DNA of 64,000 bases from Flavobacteriaceae bacterium (GTDB taxonomy: Bacteria > Bacteroidota > Bacteroidia > Flavobacteriales > Flavobacteriaceae), in the NCBI GenBank assembly GCA_031277535.1, contig JAITMD010000010.1, positions 62,001 through 126,000 of the forward strand, given 5' to 3'. Shown here in pieces: positions 1 through 10,175 of this stretch. Each line of letters begins with the position of its first letter. Positions within the stretch are counted from its first letter, which is position 1. A model generated the notes under the pieces. It did not search any database. It was not told the DNA's origin and worked only from the letters and a program-made list of their open reading frames with translations. A program made the translations under genes and the position numbers.

Positions 1-869
1 CTGATATATAATTCATACTCTGTATCACTTTTAAATAAGTCACCCTTTACATCTGTATGTAAGACATTAGATAAAGTATTTGTTGTTGCTTGCTTTATTG
101 TAGGTTGATTCCCTCCTTTTTCCTGAATTACATAGTCCCAAGAAGAACTAATATTATCCTCTATGTTAAGTAAAACCTGATTTTGATGAATTCCCTTAAC
201 AGAAGCATTTACAGTTTCAGTACAATCTACTTCCCTAACTATTACATAATCAAAATAAGCTCCAAAATTTTTCCCCTTATTAGTGTGTAAACCAAAATAA
301 AATGCCCCACTTGGAACGAAAAAAGAATATTGCTTAATATATCTATCTTTCTCTAAAAATATTTTGTAATTATTTGGAACTGATTTAAAGTCTTGAGGCT
401 GATTTCCTGTTGTAGATAAATAAATCTGAAAATTGCTTTGTTCCTCAGCTTGTATTGATTTACTTGATTTCAATTCTACAATAACATACTTACCTGTACT
501 CATTAAGGGTGGAGAAACCAACCAATCATCTTCATTCTTACTAATAGTATTGATGCCAATATTAGCTTGATCATAATTTATAAACCACGTTCCTCTTGTT
601 GCTGTTCCATTTTTGTTTAAATCATAAATTGTCCAACAATTTGTAGTCGTATAGGGTGGTGAAACATTTTCGTTAAATGGTAAACTAAAAGGAGTACATG
701 TAGAACTACTTGCCTTTATTTTATTTCCTCCTTTATTTTTGTCTTTTTGTACAGCAGTCTCTTTTACTACAAACATCTGACCTATTTCTACAGTTCCACC
801 CCTATTAATAGCAAATAGTATAAAACTACACGAAATAACAAAAAATACAACAAGTAATATCTTTTTCAT
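1..869 (-). CDS. Secreted choice-of-anchor J domain protein (3' part beyond window)
   Basis: The frame is open from an ATG at 869 to the window edge (289 codons seen). Residues 1-20 are a hydrophobic export signal; VISC near residue 14 is a poor lipobox, so an ordinary signal or anchor is more likely. Residues about 58-210 look like a choice-of-anchor J/cleaved-adhesin fold, with DDWLVSPPL at 114-122 and a later YFGLHTNKG stretch. From about residue 211 a fibronectin-III-like segment begins and is cut off. Such proteins are usually carbohydrate- or surface-binding modules and many end in a type IX secretion sorting domain, which would lie outside the window. The substrate is unknown. Confidence 0.75.
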   Translation of the reverse strand, partial: MKKILLVVFFVISCSFILFAINRGGTVEIGQMFVVKETAVQKDKNKGGNKIKASSSTCTPFSLPFNENVSPPYTTTNCWTIYDLNKNGTATRGTWFINYDQANIGINTISKNEDDWLVSPPLMSTGKYVIVELKSSKSIQAEEQSNFQIYLSTTGNQPQDFKSVPNNYKIFLEKDRYIKQYSFFVPSGAFYFGLHTNKGKNFGAYFDYVIVREVDCTETVNASVKGIHQNQVLLNIEDNISSSWDYVIQEKGGNQPTIKQATTNTLSNVLHTDVKGDLFKSDTEYELYI

Positions 870-1255
870 ATACTTAAAATTAACATAACATTAATACCAA
901 ATATACATAATTTACAAATCAAAAAACACCATAAACAGTAAAAAACAAACAAAACAAAACTATATTCAATAAAAACTATACATTCATTATTAAAAAATCA
1001 ACCTCTTACTTCATAAGAAAACCTATATGCATATTTTATAAACAAATTAAATTCTTAGTTTCAATTGTATATTTTAAACATCAAACTACTCTGCTTAGGT
1101 TCTAATTCAATACAATGTACTATACAAAGAAAAAGGAGTAAATTAGGTTTTATAACACACCTAATACTCCTTTATAATATATTTAAACAAACACACTTAT
1201 TCTATATACAGATAAACTAAAGAATAATCTGCATTATATATCAACCACCTAAATA
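870..1255. other. Intergenic region, AT-rich
   Basis: There is no credible reading frame. It holds the 5' flank of the anchor-J gene and, at 1131-1174, the terminator of the DUF1826 gene. Nothing else is recognisable. Confidence 0.6.
1131..1174 (-). terminator. Intrinsic terminator after the DUF1826 gene
   Basis: Arms 1132-1148 and 1159-1173 (AAAGGAGT...ATTAGGT against ACCTAATACTCCTTT) form a stem with a short internal bulge and an A/T-rich flank, about 80 nt past the stop codon at 1256. Confidence 0.6.
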
Positions 1256-1951
1256 CTAACAAATCAGCATTAATCTGTATTCTCCTTTATTTTCTTTTGG
1301 AGCACGGTGTACACATGGCAATACAGTCTGCTGTGGTGCATCAACTGCTAATCGCCAAAGATGTCCATTTCCTAAATTGACTGGATAAGCATTATCTTTC
1401 AATTGATAATGTAAGTCGAAAAAATTATCCTTTAAAAAATCCTCAAATTGGTCTTCTGGACCATCAAAAACACAAAGAAGCTGTTCTCTAATTTCAGGAA
1501 TTAAGATCTTTTGTTCTACTTCGTCGTTCGCTACAATATCACTTGCAGCACCATAATAAGTACACAAAAAAGTATCCGAGCATATTGGAGCTCTATCTAC
1601 ATGAAAAGAATAAACATCTGTAGAAATGAAGCTATATTCATCATCGCGCTCATACTCCTTAAGCAAATTTAGGCTTGGTATCGCTCCAGCATCAGTTAGC
1701 AAAGTCAAATCCTCAATAATTATACTCCTTGCCTCTTCTCCACTTTCAGATAAGTCTAAGGCCAGAAGATCATCTATTGTTACCTCTGTAATGTTCTCTT
1801 TTAACGTTAGTTTTTGCACAATCTCCTTAAAATCACCACCAAGTGTACGCTGCCAACATAACGCATTATTATCTCCTTTAAAAAGAGTATTAATAAGATC
1901 TGTAAAGTTCGAAACTACTTTTATATGTTTGGTAGAGGGAATTACATTCAT
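1256..1951 (-). CDS. DUF1826 domain-containing protein
   Basis: A 231-residue soluble protein with no signal peptide or membrane segment. Three stretches match my memory of DUF1826: a central FHVDRAP with a nearby LCTYYG, NLGNGHLWRL, and a C-terminal PCVHRAP followed by LMLIC at the very end. The conserved His, Cys and Arg residues suggest metal or cofactor binding, but no activity is established. In Pseudomonas and relatives the family sits among zinc-responsive genes; here no zinc transporter or COG0523 GTPase is next to it, so a zinc role is only inference. It is a single-gene unit with its own terminator. Confidence 0.6.
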   Translation of the reverse strand: MNVIPSTKHIKVVSNFTDLINTLFKGDNNALCWQRTLGGDFKEIVQKLTLKENITEVTIDDLLALDLSESGEEARSIIIEDLTLLTDAGAIPSLNLLKEYERDDEYSFISTDVYSFHVDRAPICSDTFLCTYYGAASDIVANDEVEQKILIPEIREQLLCVFDGPEDQFEDFLKDNFFDLHYQLKDNAYPVNLGNGHLWRLAVDAPQQTVLPCVHRAPKENKGEYRLMLIC

Positions 1952-2062
1952 AAAAATAATATATGAACAAAAATATTGTAAAATAACTGAATCATATAAC
2001 TTTTGAATGGTTTTGATAAAAACTATATCAACTAAACTACGTATGGAATTTAAAAATATAAA

Positions 2063-2094
2063 AAAAGGACATAATCTTTAGATTATGTCCTTTT
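2063..2094 (-). terminator. Perfect hairpin terminator after tRNA-Met
   Basis: A 14-bp perfect stem (2063-2076 with 2081-2094) and a 4-nt loop, A-rich on one side and T-rich on the other, so it works in either direction. It lies 6 nt past the tRNA 3' end. Confidence 0.85.
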
Positions 2095-2100
2095 ACCTTG

Positions 2101-2174
2101 TAGCGAAGACGGGAGTTGAACCCGTGACCTCAGGGTTATGAATCCTGCGCTCTAACCGACTGAGCTACCTCGCC
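2101..2174 (-). tRNA. tRNA-Met (anticodon CAT)
   Basis: A 74-nt cloverleaf. The acceptor stem GGCGAGG pairs with CTTCGCT using G-U pairs at 1-72 and 6-67. The D arm is GCTC/GAGC, the anticodon loop TTCATAA, and the T arm ACGGG/CCCGT. The G1-U72 pair argues against an initiator tRNA. The anticodon stem has an A-C mismatch at its top. CCA is not encoded. A CAT anticodon could also be tRNA-Ile2 with lysidine, but overall it resembles elongator Met. Confidence 0.9.
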
Positions 2175-2390
2175 ATTCTTGGGCTACATTACTTCTGTAA
2201 TGCGAGTGCAAATATAGCGTATATTGTCATATTTGCAAACTCTTTGAGAAACTATTCTATAAAAAAATAAACATTATTTTTTAAACACTTTAGAATAAGA
2301 AACTTACTACCAGTAAAAAAATAAATATTTTTCTCAACAATCACCAATCTGAGTAAATATGCCTGTTCTCTCCCCTTTTTCCAAAACAAA

Positions 2391-2422
2391 AAAAGAGATA
2401 AAACATCTGCTTTATCTCTTTT
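2391..2422 (-). terminator. Terminator after the cation/proton antiporter gene
   Basis: Perfect 12-bp stem AAAAGAGATAAA/TTTATCTCTTTT (2391-2402, 2411-2422) with an 8-nt loop, 25 nt past the stop codon. Confidence 0.85.
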
Positions 2423-2447
2423 CAACCTCTATAATATAGTCTCTGAA

Positions 2448-4715
2448 TTAATTCTTAACAATTAACATCGAAGGAGCAAAGTTTAGCCAACGACTTCTAC
2501 TTTCAACTAATTTCTTCCAGCTCTCCAAGCCAATCAGCATAACATCATATTCCTCTATAAACTCTTTGCGTATTGTACGATTCTTTATCACTCGAATATG
2601 ATTAGGCTTAAACTGTTCAATCATGCGCAATTGCTCTTTAAAATCAATATTCTGTTCTATTTCTCCCATAGCATCCAATATAGTAACCTGAGCATCTGCG
2701 TTTGTAATCCACTTTTGAGCAAACTTCATTAAATTCAAATCTGCTTTACTAAATATAGGTAAAATCACATGACCAATCTTTTCAAAATCCTTATTAATAA
2801 AAATACCTACAGGTACTTTACTTCTATTTAATATCTGCTCAGTGCGCACATCAAACAAAGATTGTTCAAATAATTTCTCCTTTCCAGTTACTTTATTCAA
2901 CAACACATTCGGATTAATAATACGAGTCGTAAACCCTAAAATATTACCAAGCACTGTCCCTCTATAAATAGAATATCCCATTTCGGTTAAAAACAAATCA
3001 CACGTTTCATCATTGATGATATCTACGATATCAGTTTCAACATCTGTTGACACCTTATAAAGTGTGTGTACTTCCTGATTTAGTTCTTGTGCTTCTTGAA
3101 TAATAGGTTCAAACATCTGTTCTTCATACAACTCTGCCCCATAAGCACTCACTTCAGTACTATCCATCAAATGCATGGCTGTAATATTCGTATTCAACTT
3201 ATTTTGTCCTACAAAACTATGAGCCAACTTTAGCAAATCTTTCGGTTTACTAAATGCATCGAAAAACATATAAATCTGATAACTCGCTTTACTAATTACA
3301 GGAGTTTCTATCTCTTCTCCCTTATCCTTTCCAAAGATAAAGTTGATCAAATCCAATAATGGTCCTGTCATAAACGTAGTTGCCAATGCCATAATTACCA
3401 TCATCGCAAATATCTCTCCTGTCAATACTCCAAGGTCAAAACCAATATTTAAAACAATCAATTCCATCAGTCCTCTTGTATTCATCAAAGCTCCAATCGT
3501 CAAACTATCTTTCCAACTGATTCCTACATATTTCGCTGTCAAGGCGCTTCCTATAAACTTACCTACTGTAGCTACAAGAATAATCATCCCTGTCACTTTC
3601 CACAAATAAGGCTCATTCAGCAATCCTATTTCTGTACGCAATCCAGTAAAGACAAAGAATAAAGGTAAAAATAATACCACTGCTATATCTTCTACTTTCT
3701 CTACAAATACTTCTCTAAACTTCACGTTATCTGGCATAATAGCGCCTGTCATAAAAGCCCCAAATAACGCATGAATACCAATTACCTCAGTACAATATGA
3801 CGAAACAATTAAAGTCAATAAGAAAATAGCCACAAATGATTTAGACATTCCCTTACTATCAGTTTGACCTCTTCCTACTCTTGCCAAGAAAGGACGCACC
3901 ATCTTCATCATCACAATCACATAAATAACAGCTAATGCCATAATATATAGTGAACTGGTAAAACTACCAGCCTGTACAATAGCAATAACAGCGGCCAACA
4001 AACACCAAGCTGTAATATCATCTGCTGCTGCACACGTAATTACAATTGTTCCTATACGACTTTTATGTAATCCTCTTTCTTGAACAATACGCGCCAATAC
4101 TGGAAACGCAGTAATACTCATAGAAATACCTAAAAACAAACCAAAAGAAAGAAACTCTACCCCATCTGGAGCAAAAGAAGTAAAAATAAAATAAGCCAAT
4201 GTCATTCCCAGGGCAAAAGGAATAATTATACTGGAATGACTAATTAATACTGCATCATGTGCTTTATTCTTCAGTACTTTCAAATCAAGTTCCATTCCAA
4301 TCACAAACATAAACAGAATCAATCCGATTTGACTCAGAAAACTAAGGTTCCCCAAAGACTCTTTTGGAAACAACATATGTGAAAACTCCGGAAAGTGCAT
4401 TCCTAAGAAAGAAGGACCTAAAGCAATACCTGCTATAATTTCTCCAATTACTGAAGGTTGTCCTATTTTTTTACAAAACCATCCAAAAGCACGTGCAACA
4501 ATTACAATTGTAACAATTTGTGCTAATAATAATGCCAAAGGATTTTGTAAATTGTGTTGCAATGTCTCATAAAAGTTCTCAAAAACACTTTTGTCAGACA
4601 CTACCTTTACTACATTATGTTCTAATAAAGCTCCTTGTTTTACCACCCAATACATCAATGCCGAACAACTACCTATTAAGGTAACATATAACAAGGTATT
4701 TTTATATTTCCCCAT
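2448..4715 (-). CDS. CPA2-family cation:proton antiporter with C-terminal universal-stress-like region
   Basis: A 755-residue inner-membrane exchanger. One hydrophobic segment lies at 8-25. From about residue 55 follows a 12-13 helix KefB/NapA-type Na+/H+ exchanger domain, with the family signatures GEIIAGIALGP and GLILFMFVIGMELD. Residues about 480-755 are soluble and look like two universal-stress-protein-like halves, common in Bacteroidota members. There is no TrkA-N/KTN domain, so it is not a classic glutathione-gated KefB/C. The role is probably Na+/H+ or K+/H+ exchange for pH and ion balance; the ion cannot be read from the sequence. The next gene on this strand starts after a 112-nt gap, so the antiporter is probably its own unit with its own terminator. 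Confidence 0.85.
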   Translation of the reverse strand: MGKYKNTLLYVTLIGSCSALMYWVVKQGALLEHNVVKVVSDKSVFENFYETLQHNLQNPLALLLAQIVTIVIVARAFGWFCKKIGQPSVIGEIIAGIALGPSFLGMHFPEFSHMLFPKESLGNLSFLSQIGLILFMFVIGMELDLKVLKNKAHDAVLISHSSIIIPFALGMTLAYFIFTSFAPDGVEFLSFGLFLGISMSITAFPVLARIVQERGLHKSRIGTIVITCAAADDITAWCLLAAVIAIVQAGSFTSSLYIMALAVIYVIVMMKMVRPFLARVGRGQTDSKGMSKSFVAIFLLTLIVSSYCTEVIGIHALFGAFMTGAIMPDNVKFREVFVEKVEDIAVVLFLPLFFVFTGLRTEIGLLNEPYLWKVTGMIILVATVGKFIGSALTAKYVGISWKDSLTIGALMNTRGLMELIVLNIGFDLGVLTGEIFAMMVIMALATTFMTGPLLDLINFIFGKDKGEEIETPVISKASYQIYMFFDAFSKPKDLLKLAHSFVGQNKLNTNITAMHLMDSTEVSAYGAELYEEQMFEPIIQEAQELNQEVHTLYKVSTDVETDIVDIINDETCDLFLTEMGYSIYRGTVLGNILGFTTRIINPNVLLNKVTGKEKLFEQSLFDVRTEQILNRSKVPVGIFINKDFEKIGHVILPIFSKADLNLMKFAQKWITNADAQVTILDAMGEIEQNIDFKEQLRMIEQFKPNHIRVIKNRTIRKEFIEEYDVMLIGLESWKKLVESRSRWLNFAPSMLIVKN

Positions 4716-4827
4716 TTCTGCGAATATTTAATTACAATGCAAACTTCCGTTTTTTTATCTTTCAAAAAACAGAATATGCAGTCAATAACCATACCTTTGT
4801 AATGAAATAAGAAAAATTTGTAACAAA

Positions 4828-5538
4828 CTACATCATTGCTAAAAAATCTGTTTTAAAAGCAGCTCCCAGCGTAACCATAATAGGCTTACTATTATCTCCC
4901 ATCAATGTTGTTGTAATTTCGTCATAACTGAAAAAATTAACTGCGCGCAAAGCCAGTATCTCACTTTTATTAATACGACAAAACTTCTTTTTAGGTAACT
5001 GTTCTATCAATTTATCCAACGACATATTTTTAATTGTCAATTGCGTTTGATTATCCAACCATACAACTTTATCACGAGGATCTGTTACAGAAGTAGTAAC
5101 CAATAAAATCGAATCAAATTGTAAGATCGCTTTTCCCTTATTGGTATTAACAGTCAAAAAGTCAACTCTTTCCTCTTTATCCAACAATCGCATTGCTTTG
5201 TGAATCGCTTTTTGTAAACGTTCTTTTTTAATAGGCTTTGTCAAATAATCAATTGCATCAATATCAAATGCCTCTACAGCATATTCTTTATACGCCGTAG
5301 AAAAAATGATTCCTTTATTGGGCAATAGTTGAGCCACTCCCAACCCATCCATTTCAGGCATATTAATATCCAAAATCACCAATTGATAATCTAATCCTGC
5401 CTGTTCTTCCAAAAACAATAAAGGATTGTTGTACGAAGCCACAACCTCTACCTCTGGTAATTGCTCACACAACATCTTAAGGTATTTCAACCCTAATAAT
5501 TCATCATCTAATAGTATGCATTTTATTTTTGAAACCAT
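4828..5538 (-). CDS. LytTR-type response regulator
   Basis: 236 residues. The receiver domain (about 5-120) has acidic DD at 11-12, phospho-acceptor Asp57 in VILDINMPEMDG and Lys101 in YLTKP. The LytTR DNA-binding domain (about 140-236) carries FCRINKSEILAL, though its centre is less typical than in the second LytTR regulator of this window. The start overlaps the end of the upstream kinase gene by 35 nt, implying translational coupling. Its targets are unknown; the antiporter just downstream on the same strand is a plausible but unproven one. Confidence 0.88.
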   Translation of the reverse strand: MVSKIKCILLDDELLGLKYLKMLCEQLPEVEVVASYNNPLLFLEEQAGLDYQLVILDINMPEMDGLGVAQLLPNKGIIFSTAYKEYAVEAFDIDAIDYLTKPIKKERLQKAIHKAMRLLDKEERVDFLTVNTNKGKAILQFDSILLVTTSVTDPRDKVVWLDNQTQLTIKNMSLDKLIEQLPKKKFCRINKSEILALRAVNFFSYDEITTTLMGDNSKPIMVTLGAAFKTDFLAMM

Positions 5539-6244
5539 CTAATTCTATTTTTAAGTGCATGGAATAAACTTCTTCATCTACCGATTTTTCCAATCGATAA
5601 AAAGGACCGTATATAATTTCTAAACGTTGTTTTAAAGCTTCTAATCCAAACCCACCATGTTCTTTTTTCAAACTCTTCTTTCCAGATGCTTTATTAGAAA
5701 CAATCAAATCAAATTGTCCTTTTTTCAACTTAAACAACACCGAAATAAAAGCTTCATTACTTTGCAAATCAGCATGTTTAAAAGCGTTCTCTATTAACTC
5801 TACACAAATAAGTGGTGCCACTAAATCTTGCTCATAAAATATGTTCTCTTCTTCTATTACAGAACGCACATCCAAACGAAACAAGGGATTAAGCTTTATC
5901 TTATTAATATCTATTAACTTTAATGCAAAATCGTGTTCCTCTCTCAAACTCACCATTTTCTTTTGACTATCATACATGATGTAATCCAACACACCTGCCA
6001 TCTTGTCTAAAGCAAAATAAGTCTGATAAGCCAATGATTGCACAGAATTCAATATATTTTTAAACAAATGTGGATCCAAGCGAGATTCCAACGTTTCGAG
6101 TTGTAAATACTTCATTTTACTATTTAGCAAATGATGTTCTTTTTCAAACAAAACTCGTTCTTTCTGGTAAGATAAAAGAAGGTACAATAACACACCTACT
6201 GCTATGACTAATAATACTATAATTATAATTAAATAAACCTGCAT
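5504..6244 (-). CDS. Sensor histidine kinase, LytS/YehU-type (His_kinase family)
   Basis: 246 residues. A single N-terminal membrane helix (3-24) is followed by a short coiled linker, then the His_kinase motif with probable phospho-acceptor His59 in LDPHLFKN. The ATP-binding domain has N-box residue Asn153 in ELIENAFKH and a glycine box GGFGLEALKQRL. There is no periplasmic sensor domain, so the signal is probably sensed in the membrane or through a partner. It is co-transcribed with the overlapping LytTR regulator. The usual DPHFLFN is here DPHLFKN, a mild deviation. Confidence 0.87.
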   Translation of the reverse strand: MQVYLIIIIVLLVIAVGVLLYLLLSYQKERVLFEKEHHLLNSKMKYLQLETLESRLDPHLFKNILNSVQSLAYQTYFALDKMAGVLDYIMYDSQKKMVSLREEHDFALKLIDINKIKLNPLFRLDVRSVIEEENIFYEQDLVAPLICVELIENAFKHADLQSNEAFISVLFKLKKGQFDLIVSNKASGKKSLKKEHGGFGLEALKQRLEIIYGPFYRLEKSVDEEVYSMHLKIELDGFKNKMHTIR

Positions 6245-6261
6245 ATCACCTATTTTCTACA

Positions 6262-6450
6262 CTACAATTTGAGACGTACAACTATTGTTGTAATCCATTC
6301 TTCAATATATTTAATACCCTCTATGGTATCATCTGTTACATCCTCTTTAGATATTCTACAAAAACCAAAACTACTCGTTTCTTCTATTTTATTAGCAACA
6401 GACACAACATTTACTCCTTTTATTTCTTCATTACAGAAAGAGAACCTATC
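6262..6450 (-). pseudogene. Start-less gene tail, aminotransferase/MocR-like C-terminus (remnant)
   Basis: The minus strand stays open for 62 codons between two stop codons, but has no ATG. The peptide reads like a real protein end: it begins DRFSFCNEEIKGVNVVS and continues with FGFCRISKEDVTDDTIEGI and a helix ending in VVRLKL. A substrate-arginine-like FGFxRIS stretch followed by acidic residues and an amphipathic helix resembles the end of PLP-dependent class I/II aminotransferases or MocR regulators. No matching upstream domain exists in any frame, so I infer a decayed or truncated gene. The family assignment is weak; that it was once coding is more likely. Confidence 0.4.
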
Positions 6451-6518
6451 CTAAAAACAGAACAAGTCTGCTCTTTCTACCTTAGAACAGATATAAAATC
6501 AAACACCACAAACCAATA

Positions 6519-7475
6519 CTACATTCTTGGAGTGGCTACTATTTTAGCAATTCGCATACGCATAGCCTGAACACCTTGCTCATCTGTTGTCTTAAAAAAA
6601 GCTTTAGTAGACAAAATAGTTGTTTCCTCCTCTGTCAATTTTCGCATGACTATGGCATCTGCTTCAAAAGTAAGCTTTATATTACTTTCTTTTTCTACTT
6701 GTATTTCCAACGCAAGCACCCCATTCTTTTCATCTACAAAAAAAGGTAATACTTTATTAATTGCCCCATTAAAAGAAGGCGAAACATAAGCCACTACGCG
6801 CTCTGGACGAGTAAACTCTGCTGTTCTTTTTTCTTTTTTTAATTCATACACAACTTCTTGTGCCTGATACCCTACAATATCTTTTACTTTACCTGTAAGG
6901 GTTTTATTGTAATTGAGTGTATCTATTTTCACTTGCATCTGCTCCATTCCTACATAGGGTTTGTCAAATATCAAATTCACTTCACTACTCATACCTACTG
7001 TGCCATGCAAATATGCATACCCTTGATTCAACAAATCATTCCACTTGTTCTCATACGTATAAGTCAATCCTTCTCCTTTATAGACAGCCTCATACCCTGC
7101 CACAAAAACTTGATTACGAATAAAGGGAAACTGCCCATACTCTACCCAAAAACGAGGATTATTCTTAAAGAATTCTTGTAAATAGGTCACTGTTTGTGGT
7201 GATGTTTTCTTTTGGTACTTTTCAAGCAAATCAGTTAATTGTACAGGATCTTCTACTGCGTATTGCATAAAGTCATTAACCTCTTTATCAGCAATAGCCA
7301 ATTTGTAGTACAATGCCCCTTCTACAAATTCTTTCACTTGAGGTGCTTCAGTAGATTCAGATGCTTTTTTTTGTTCTATTACTTCTGGTGTTTTAACTTC
7401 TTCTTTCTGTTTTTGCCCACAGCCAAACAACATTCCAAAACCTAAAACACTAAATCCTACGACAACTTTTTTCAT
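6519..7475 (-). CDS. Putative lipoprotein, function unknown
   Basis: 318 residues from the ATG at 7475; an upstream extension to 7547 would put 24 charged residues before the signal peptide and is rejected. The signal peptide MKKVVVGFSVLGFGMLFGC has a lipobox (LFGC), followed by a Lys/Glu-rich linker, so it is probably anchored in the outer membrane facing the periplasm. The body is a mixed alpha/beta protein; its second half has a GYQAQEVVYEL stretch followed by FFVDEKNGVLALEI, loosely like the GLPGLI/DUF4412 outer-membrane families, but the match is too weak to name. It is transcribed divergently from the copper ATPase. Confidence 0.65.
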   Translation of the reverse strand: MKKVVVGFSVLGFGMLFGCGQKQKEEVKTPEVIEQKKASESTEAPQVKEFVEGALYYKLAIADKEVNDFMQYAVEDPVQLTDLLEKYQKKTSPQTVTYLQEFFKNNPRFWVEYGQFPFIRNQVFVAGYEAVYKGEGLTYTYENKWNDLLNQGYAYLHGTVGMSSEVNLIFDKPYVGMEQMQVKIDTLNYNKTLTGKVKDIVGYQAQEVVYELKKEKRTAEFTRPERVVAYVSPSFNGAINKVLPFFVDEKNGVLALEIQVEKESNIKLTFEADAIVMRKLTEEETTILSTKAFFKTTDEQGVQAMRMRIAKIVATPRM

Positions 7476-7637
7476 CTTTCTTTTTTTTATAAAAGTACTA
7501 AAAAAAGAGAGCATCCGGGTAATAATCTCTTTCGATCTAAACCACAAAAAAACAAGAATGATATAACCCTTTCTAAAAATTATATAACACTTCTATACTC
7601 AAAATAACCGAAATTTGTTTTATTAAAATATGAGGCA

Positions 7638-10175
7638 ATGAAAAAAATATATAAGGTAAGTGGGATGACTTGTAATGGTTGTCGTACCAAAGTAGAAAAC
7701 ACATTAAATGAGGTTCACGGTATCGAAGCTACAGTTATATTAGAAACAGAAGAGGCAACTATAAACACTTCTCATGAGGTAGATACCTTAACCTTACAGA
7801 AAGCGCTATTGCAAAAAGGGAACTATATTTTACAAGAAATAGTAACCAAAGAAGATGGCACACAAGAAATTCTTCCTCCAGTAGAAATCAGTAAAGAAGA
7901 TTTATACCAACAAGAAATTCCGGAAGGCATGGCAGACAAAGCAGGAAAATATTTCTGTCCGATGTTGTGTGAAGGAGATAAAGTATATGACACAAATGTA
8001 GGATGTCCTGTTTGTGGAATGAATTTAGAACAAATACCTGCTGCTAAAATTGAAAAAACAGTGTATTACTGTCCAATGCTGTGTGAAGGTGACAAAACCT
8101 ATGAAGAACCAGGAGATTGCCCTAAATGTGGTATGGCATTAGTAGCCAAAACAATCAGTATTCAGCCAGAGGATACAACCTATGCAGATATGGTTAAAAA
8201 GCTAAAAATAGCAATTGCTTTTACCCTTCCTGTCTTTGTGTTATCTATGGGCACTATGCTTCCTGGTGATCCTGTACGTCAAGTGGTACCTCATCACATC
8301 AACAATTATTTACAATTGTTATTTACAATTCCAGTTGTATATGTATGTTGGATGTTTTTTAGTAGAGCATGGATTTCATTTAAAACATGGAACCTTAATA
8401 TGTTCAGTTTAATTGGTTTGGGATCTGCGGCAGGACTATTGTTTAGTGTGGTTGCACTATTTTTTCCAGAGTTGTTCCCAGATGATTTTAAAGGAGAACA
8501 TGGTATGCACCTATACTTTGAGTCTGTAGCTGTTATCTTAACCTTAGTGTTGGTAGGGCAAGTAATGGAAGCCAAAGCGCATAGCCGTACCAACACAGCA
8601 ATTAAAGAATTACTTAAACTATCTCCAACAGAAGCTACGTTAATCACAGCACATGGAGAAGAAAAAATACAGATAGAAGCTATTGTCAAAGGTGACAAAC
8701 TACGTGTAAAACCAGGAGAAAAAATACCTGTAGATGGACAAATTGCAGAAGGAGAAGCCAGCATTGATGAATCAATGATAACTGGAGAACCAATGCCAGT
8801 ACACAAATTAAAAGGAGACAAAGTAGTAGCAGGAACAATCAATAGCAATAGCTCATTTGTCATGATTGCTGAAAAAGTAGGTTCTGAAACCTTACTGGCT
8901 CAAATTATTGAAATGGTAAACAATGCCGGTCGTTCCAGAGCGCCTATCCAAAAACTTGCTGATACCGTAGCAAAATACTTTGTACCTGTTGTTGTTTTGG
9001 TTTGTATAGCAACTTTCTTTATCTGGAAAATATATGGTCCAGAACCTAAACTTGCTTATGCTTTTGTCAATGCTTTAGCAGTATTAATTATTGCTTGTCC
9101 TTGTGCTTTAGGCTTAGCCACACCGATGTCTATTATGGTAGGTATTGGTAAAGGTGCTCAAAATGGACTATTAATCAAAAATGCAGAAGTATTAGAAACA
9201 GCCAATAAAATAGATGTTTTAATTACTGATAAAACGGGTACACTTACAGAAGGTAAACCTTCTATTGCTAAATTAGTAAGCACTTCTACTACCTATAGTG
9301 TAGAGAATTTAGTGGAACTGACAGCATCATTAAATCAAAACAGCGAACACCCTTTAGCCTTATCTTTTATACAGAAAGCAAAAGAGCTAAATATTGCTTT
9401 AACGCCAATAAAAATGTTTGCTAATCAAACAGGAAAAGGTATTCAAGGGGTAGTAAACAAAAAGCGTATTTCGGTAGGAAATGCAGCTCTAATGAAAGAT
9501 GTACAGGCAACTATTTCTGATGCACTTTCTAAAGAAGTACAACAAGAACAAGCGACAGGTAAAACAGTTTCTTATATAGCCGAAGACAATCAAATCATTG
9601 GGTATGTAGTTATTGCAGACAAAATAAAAGAAAGCAGTCGTCAGGCTATTCAACACTTAATGAACCAAGGTATTGATGTAGTAATGATCACAGGAGACAA
9701 CCCATTAACTGCAAAAGCTGTAGCAGATGAGTTAGGAATCAAACACTTTATTGCGGAAGCTATGCCACAAGACAAGTTAAATGAAATTAAACGCTTGCAA
9801 GAAAAAGGACATATTGTAGCAATGGCTGGTGATGGTATTAATGATGCCCCTGCCTTGGCACAAGCCAATATTGGGATCTCGATGGGTACAGGAACAGATG
9901 TAGCAATTGAAAGTTCAGAAATCACTCTGCTAAAAGGAGAATTAGATGGGATACCTAAAGCAATACAATTAAGCAAAAATGTGATGAATAACATCAAGCA
10001 AAACTTGTTTTTCGCGTTCATTTACAACAGTGTAGGTATTCCTATTGCAGCTGGTATTTTATACCCTGTTTTTGGTATTGTTTTATCTCCAATGATTGCT
10101 GCTTTAGCCATGAGTTTTAGCTCTGTGTCAGTTATTGCAAACTCTTTGAGATTAAAGAATACAAAACTGTCATAG
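7638..10175 (+). CDS. copA: Copper-translocating P-type ATPase (P1B-1)
   Basis: 845 residues. The N-terminal HMA domain (1-68) has the copper site GMTCNGC (Cys12, Cys15). Two heavy-metal-binding modules of YHS/HMBD type follow at about 105-130 and 143-168, each with a CPMLCEGD start and a C-P-x-C-G-M end. Then come eight membrane helices, the actuator motif TGEP, the membrane copper site Cys-Pro-Cys at 487-489, the phosphorylated Asp531 in DKTGT, and the GDGINDAP hinge. It exports Cu(I) from the cytoplasm at ATP cost. No copper regulator, chaperone or Cus-type efflux gene lies beside it, so it is a single-gene unit with its own terminator. Confidence 0.95.
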   Translation: MKKIYKVSGMTCNGCRTKVENTLNEVHGIEATVILETEEATINTSHEVDTLTLQKALLQKGNYILQEIVTKEDGTQEILPPVEISKEDLYQQEIPEGMADKAGKYFCPMLCEGDKVYDTNVGCPVCGMNLEQIPAAKIEKTVYYCPMLCEGDKTYEEPGDCPKCGMALVAKTISIQPEDTTYADMVKKLKIAIAFTLPVFVLSMGTMLPGDPVRQVVPHHINNYLQLLFTIPVVYVCWMFFSRAWISFKTWNLNMFSLIGLGSAAGLLFSVVALFFPELFPDDFKGEHGMHLYFESVAVILTLVLVGQVMEAKAHSRTNTAIKELLKLSPTEATLITAHGEEKIQIEAIVKGDKLRVKPGEKIPVDGQIAEGEASIDESMITGEPMPVHKLKGDKVVAGTINSNSSFVMIAEKVGSETLLAQIIEMVNNAGRSRAPIQKLADTVAKYFVPVVVLVCIATFFIWKIYGPEPKLAYAFVNALAVLIIACPCALGLATPMSIMVGIGKGAQNGLLIKNAEVLETANKIDVLITDKTGTLTEGKPSIAKLVSTSTTYSVENLVELTASLNQNSEHPLALSFIQKAKELNIALTPIKMFANQTGKGIQGVVNKKRISVGNAALMKDVQATISDALSKEVQQEQATGKTVSYIAEDNQIIGYVVIADKIKESSRQAIQHLMNQGIDVVMITGDNPLTAKAVADELGIKHFIAEAMPQDKLNEIKRLQEKGHIVAMAGDGINDAPALAQANIGISMGTGTDVAIESSEITLLKGELDGIPKAIQLSKNVMNNIKQNLFFAFIYNSVGIPIAAGILYPVFGIVLSPMIAALAMSFSSVSVIANSLRLKNTKLS

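Noticed and set aside
2448..4715. KefB/KefC glutathione-gated potassium efflux
   Set aside because: There is no KTN/TrkA-N nucleotide-binding domain; the C-terminus looks universal-stress-like.
6269..6454. Plus-strand 61-codon gene
   Set aside because: It is the complement of the better-supported minus-strand gene remnant and has no credible upstream signals.
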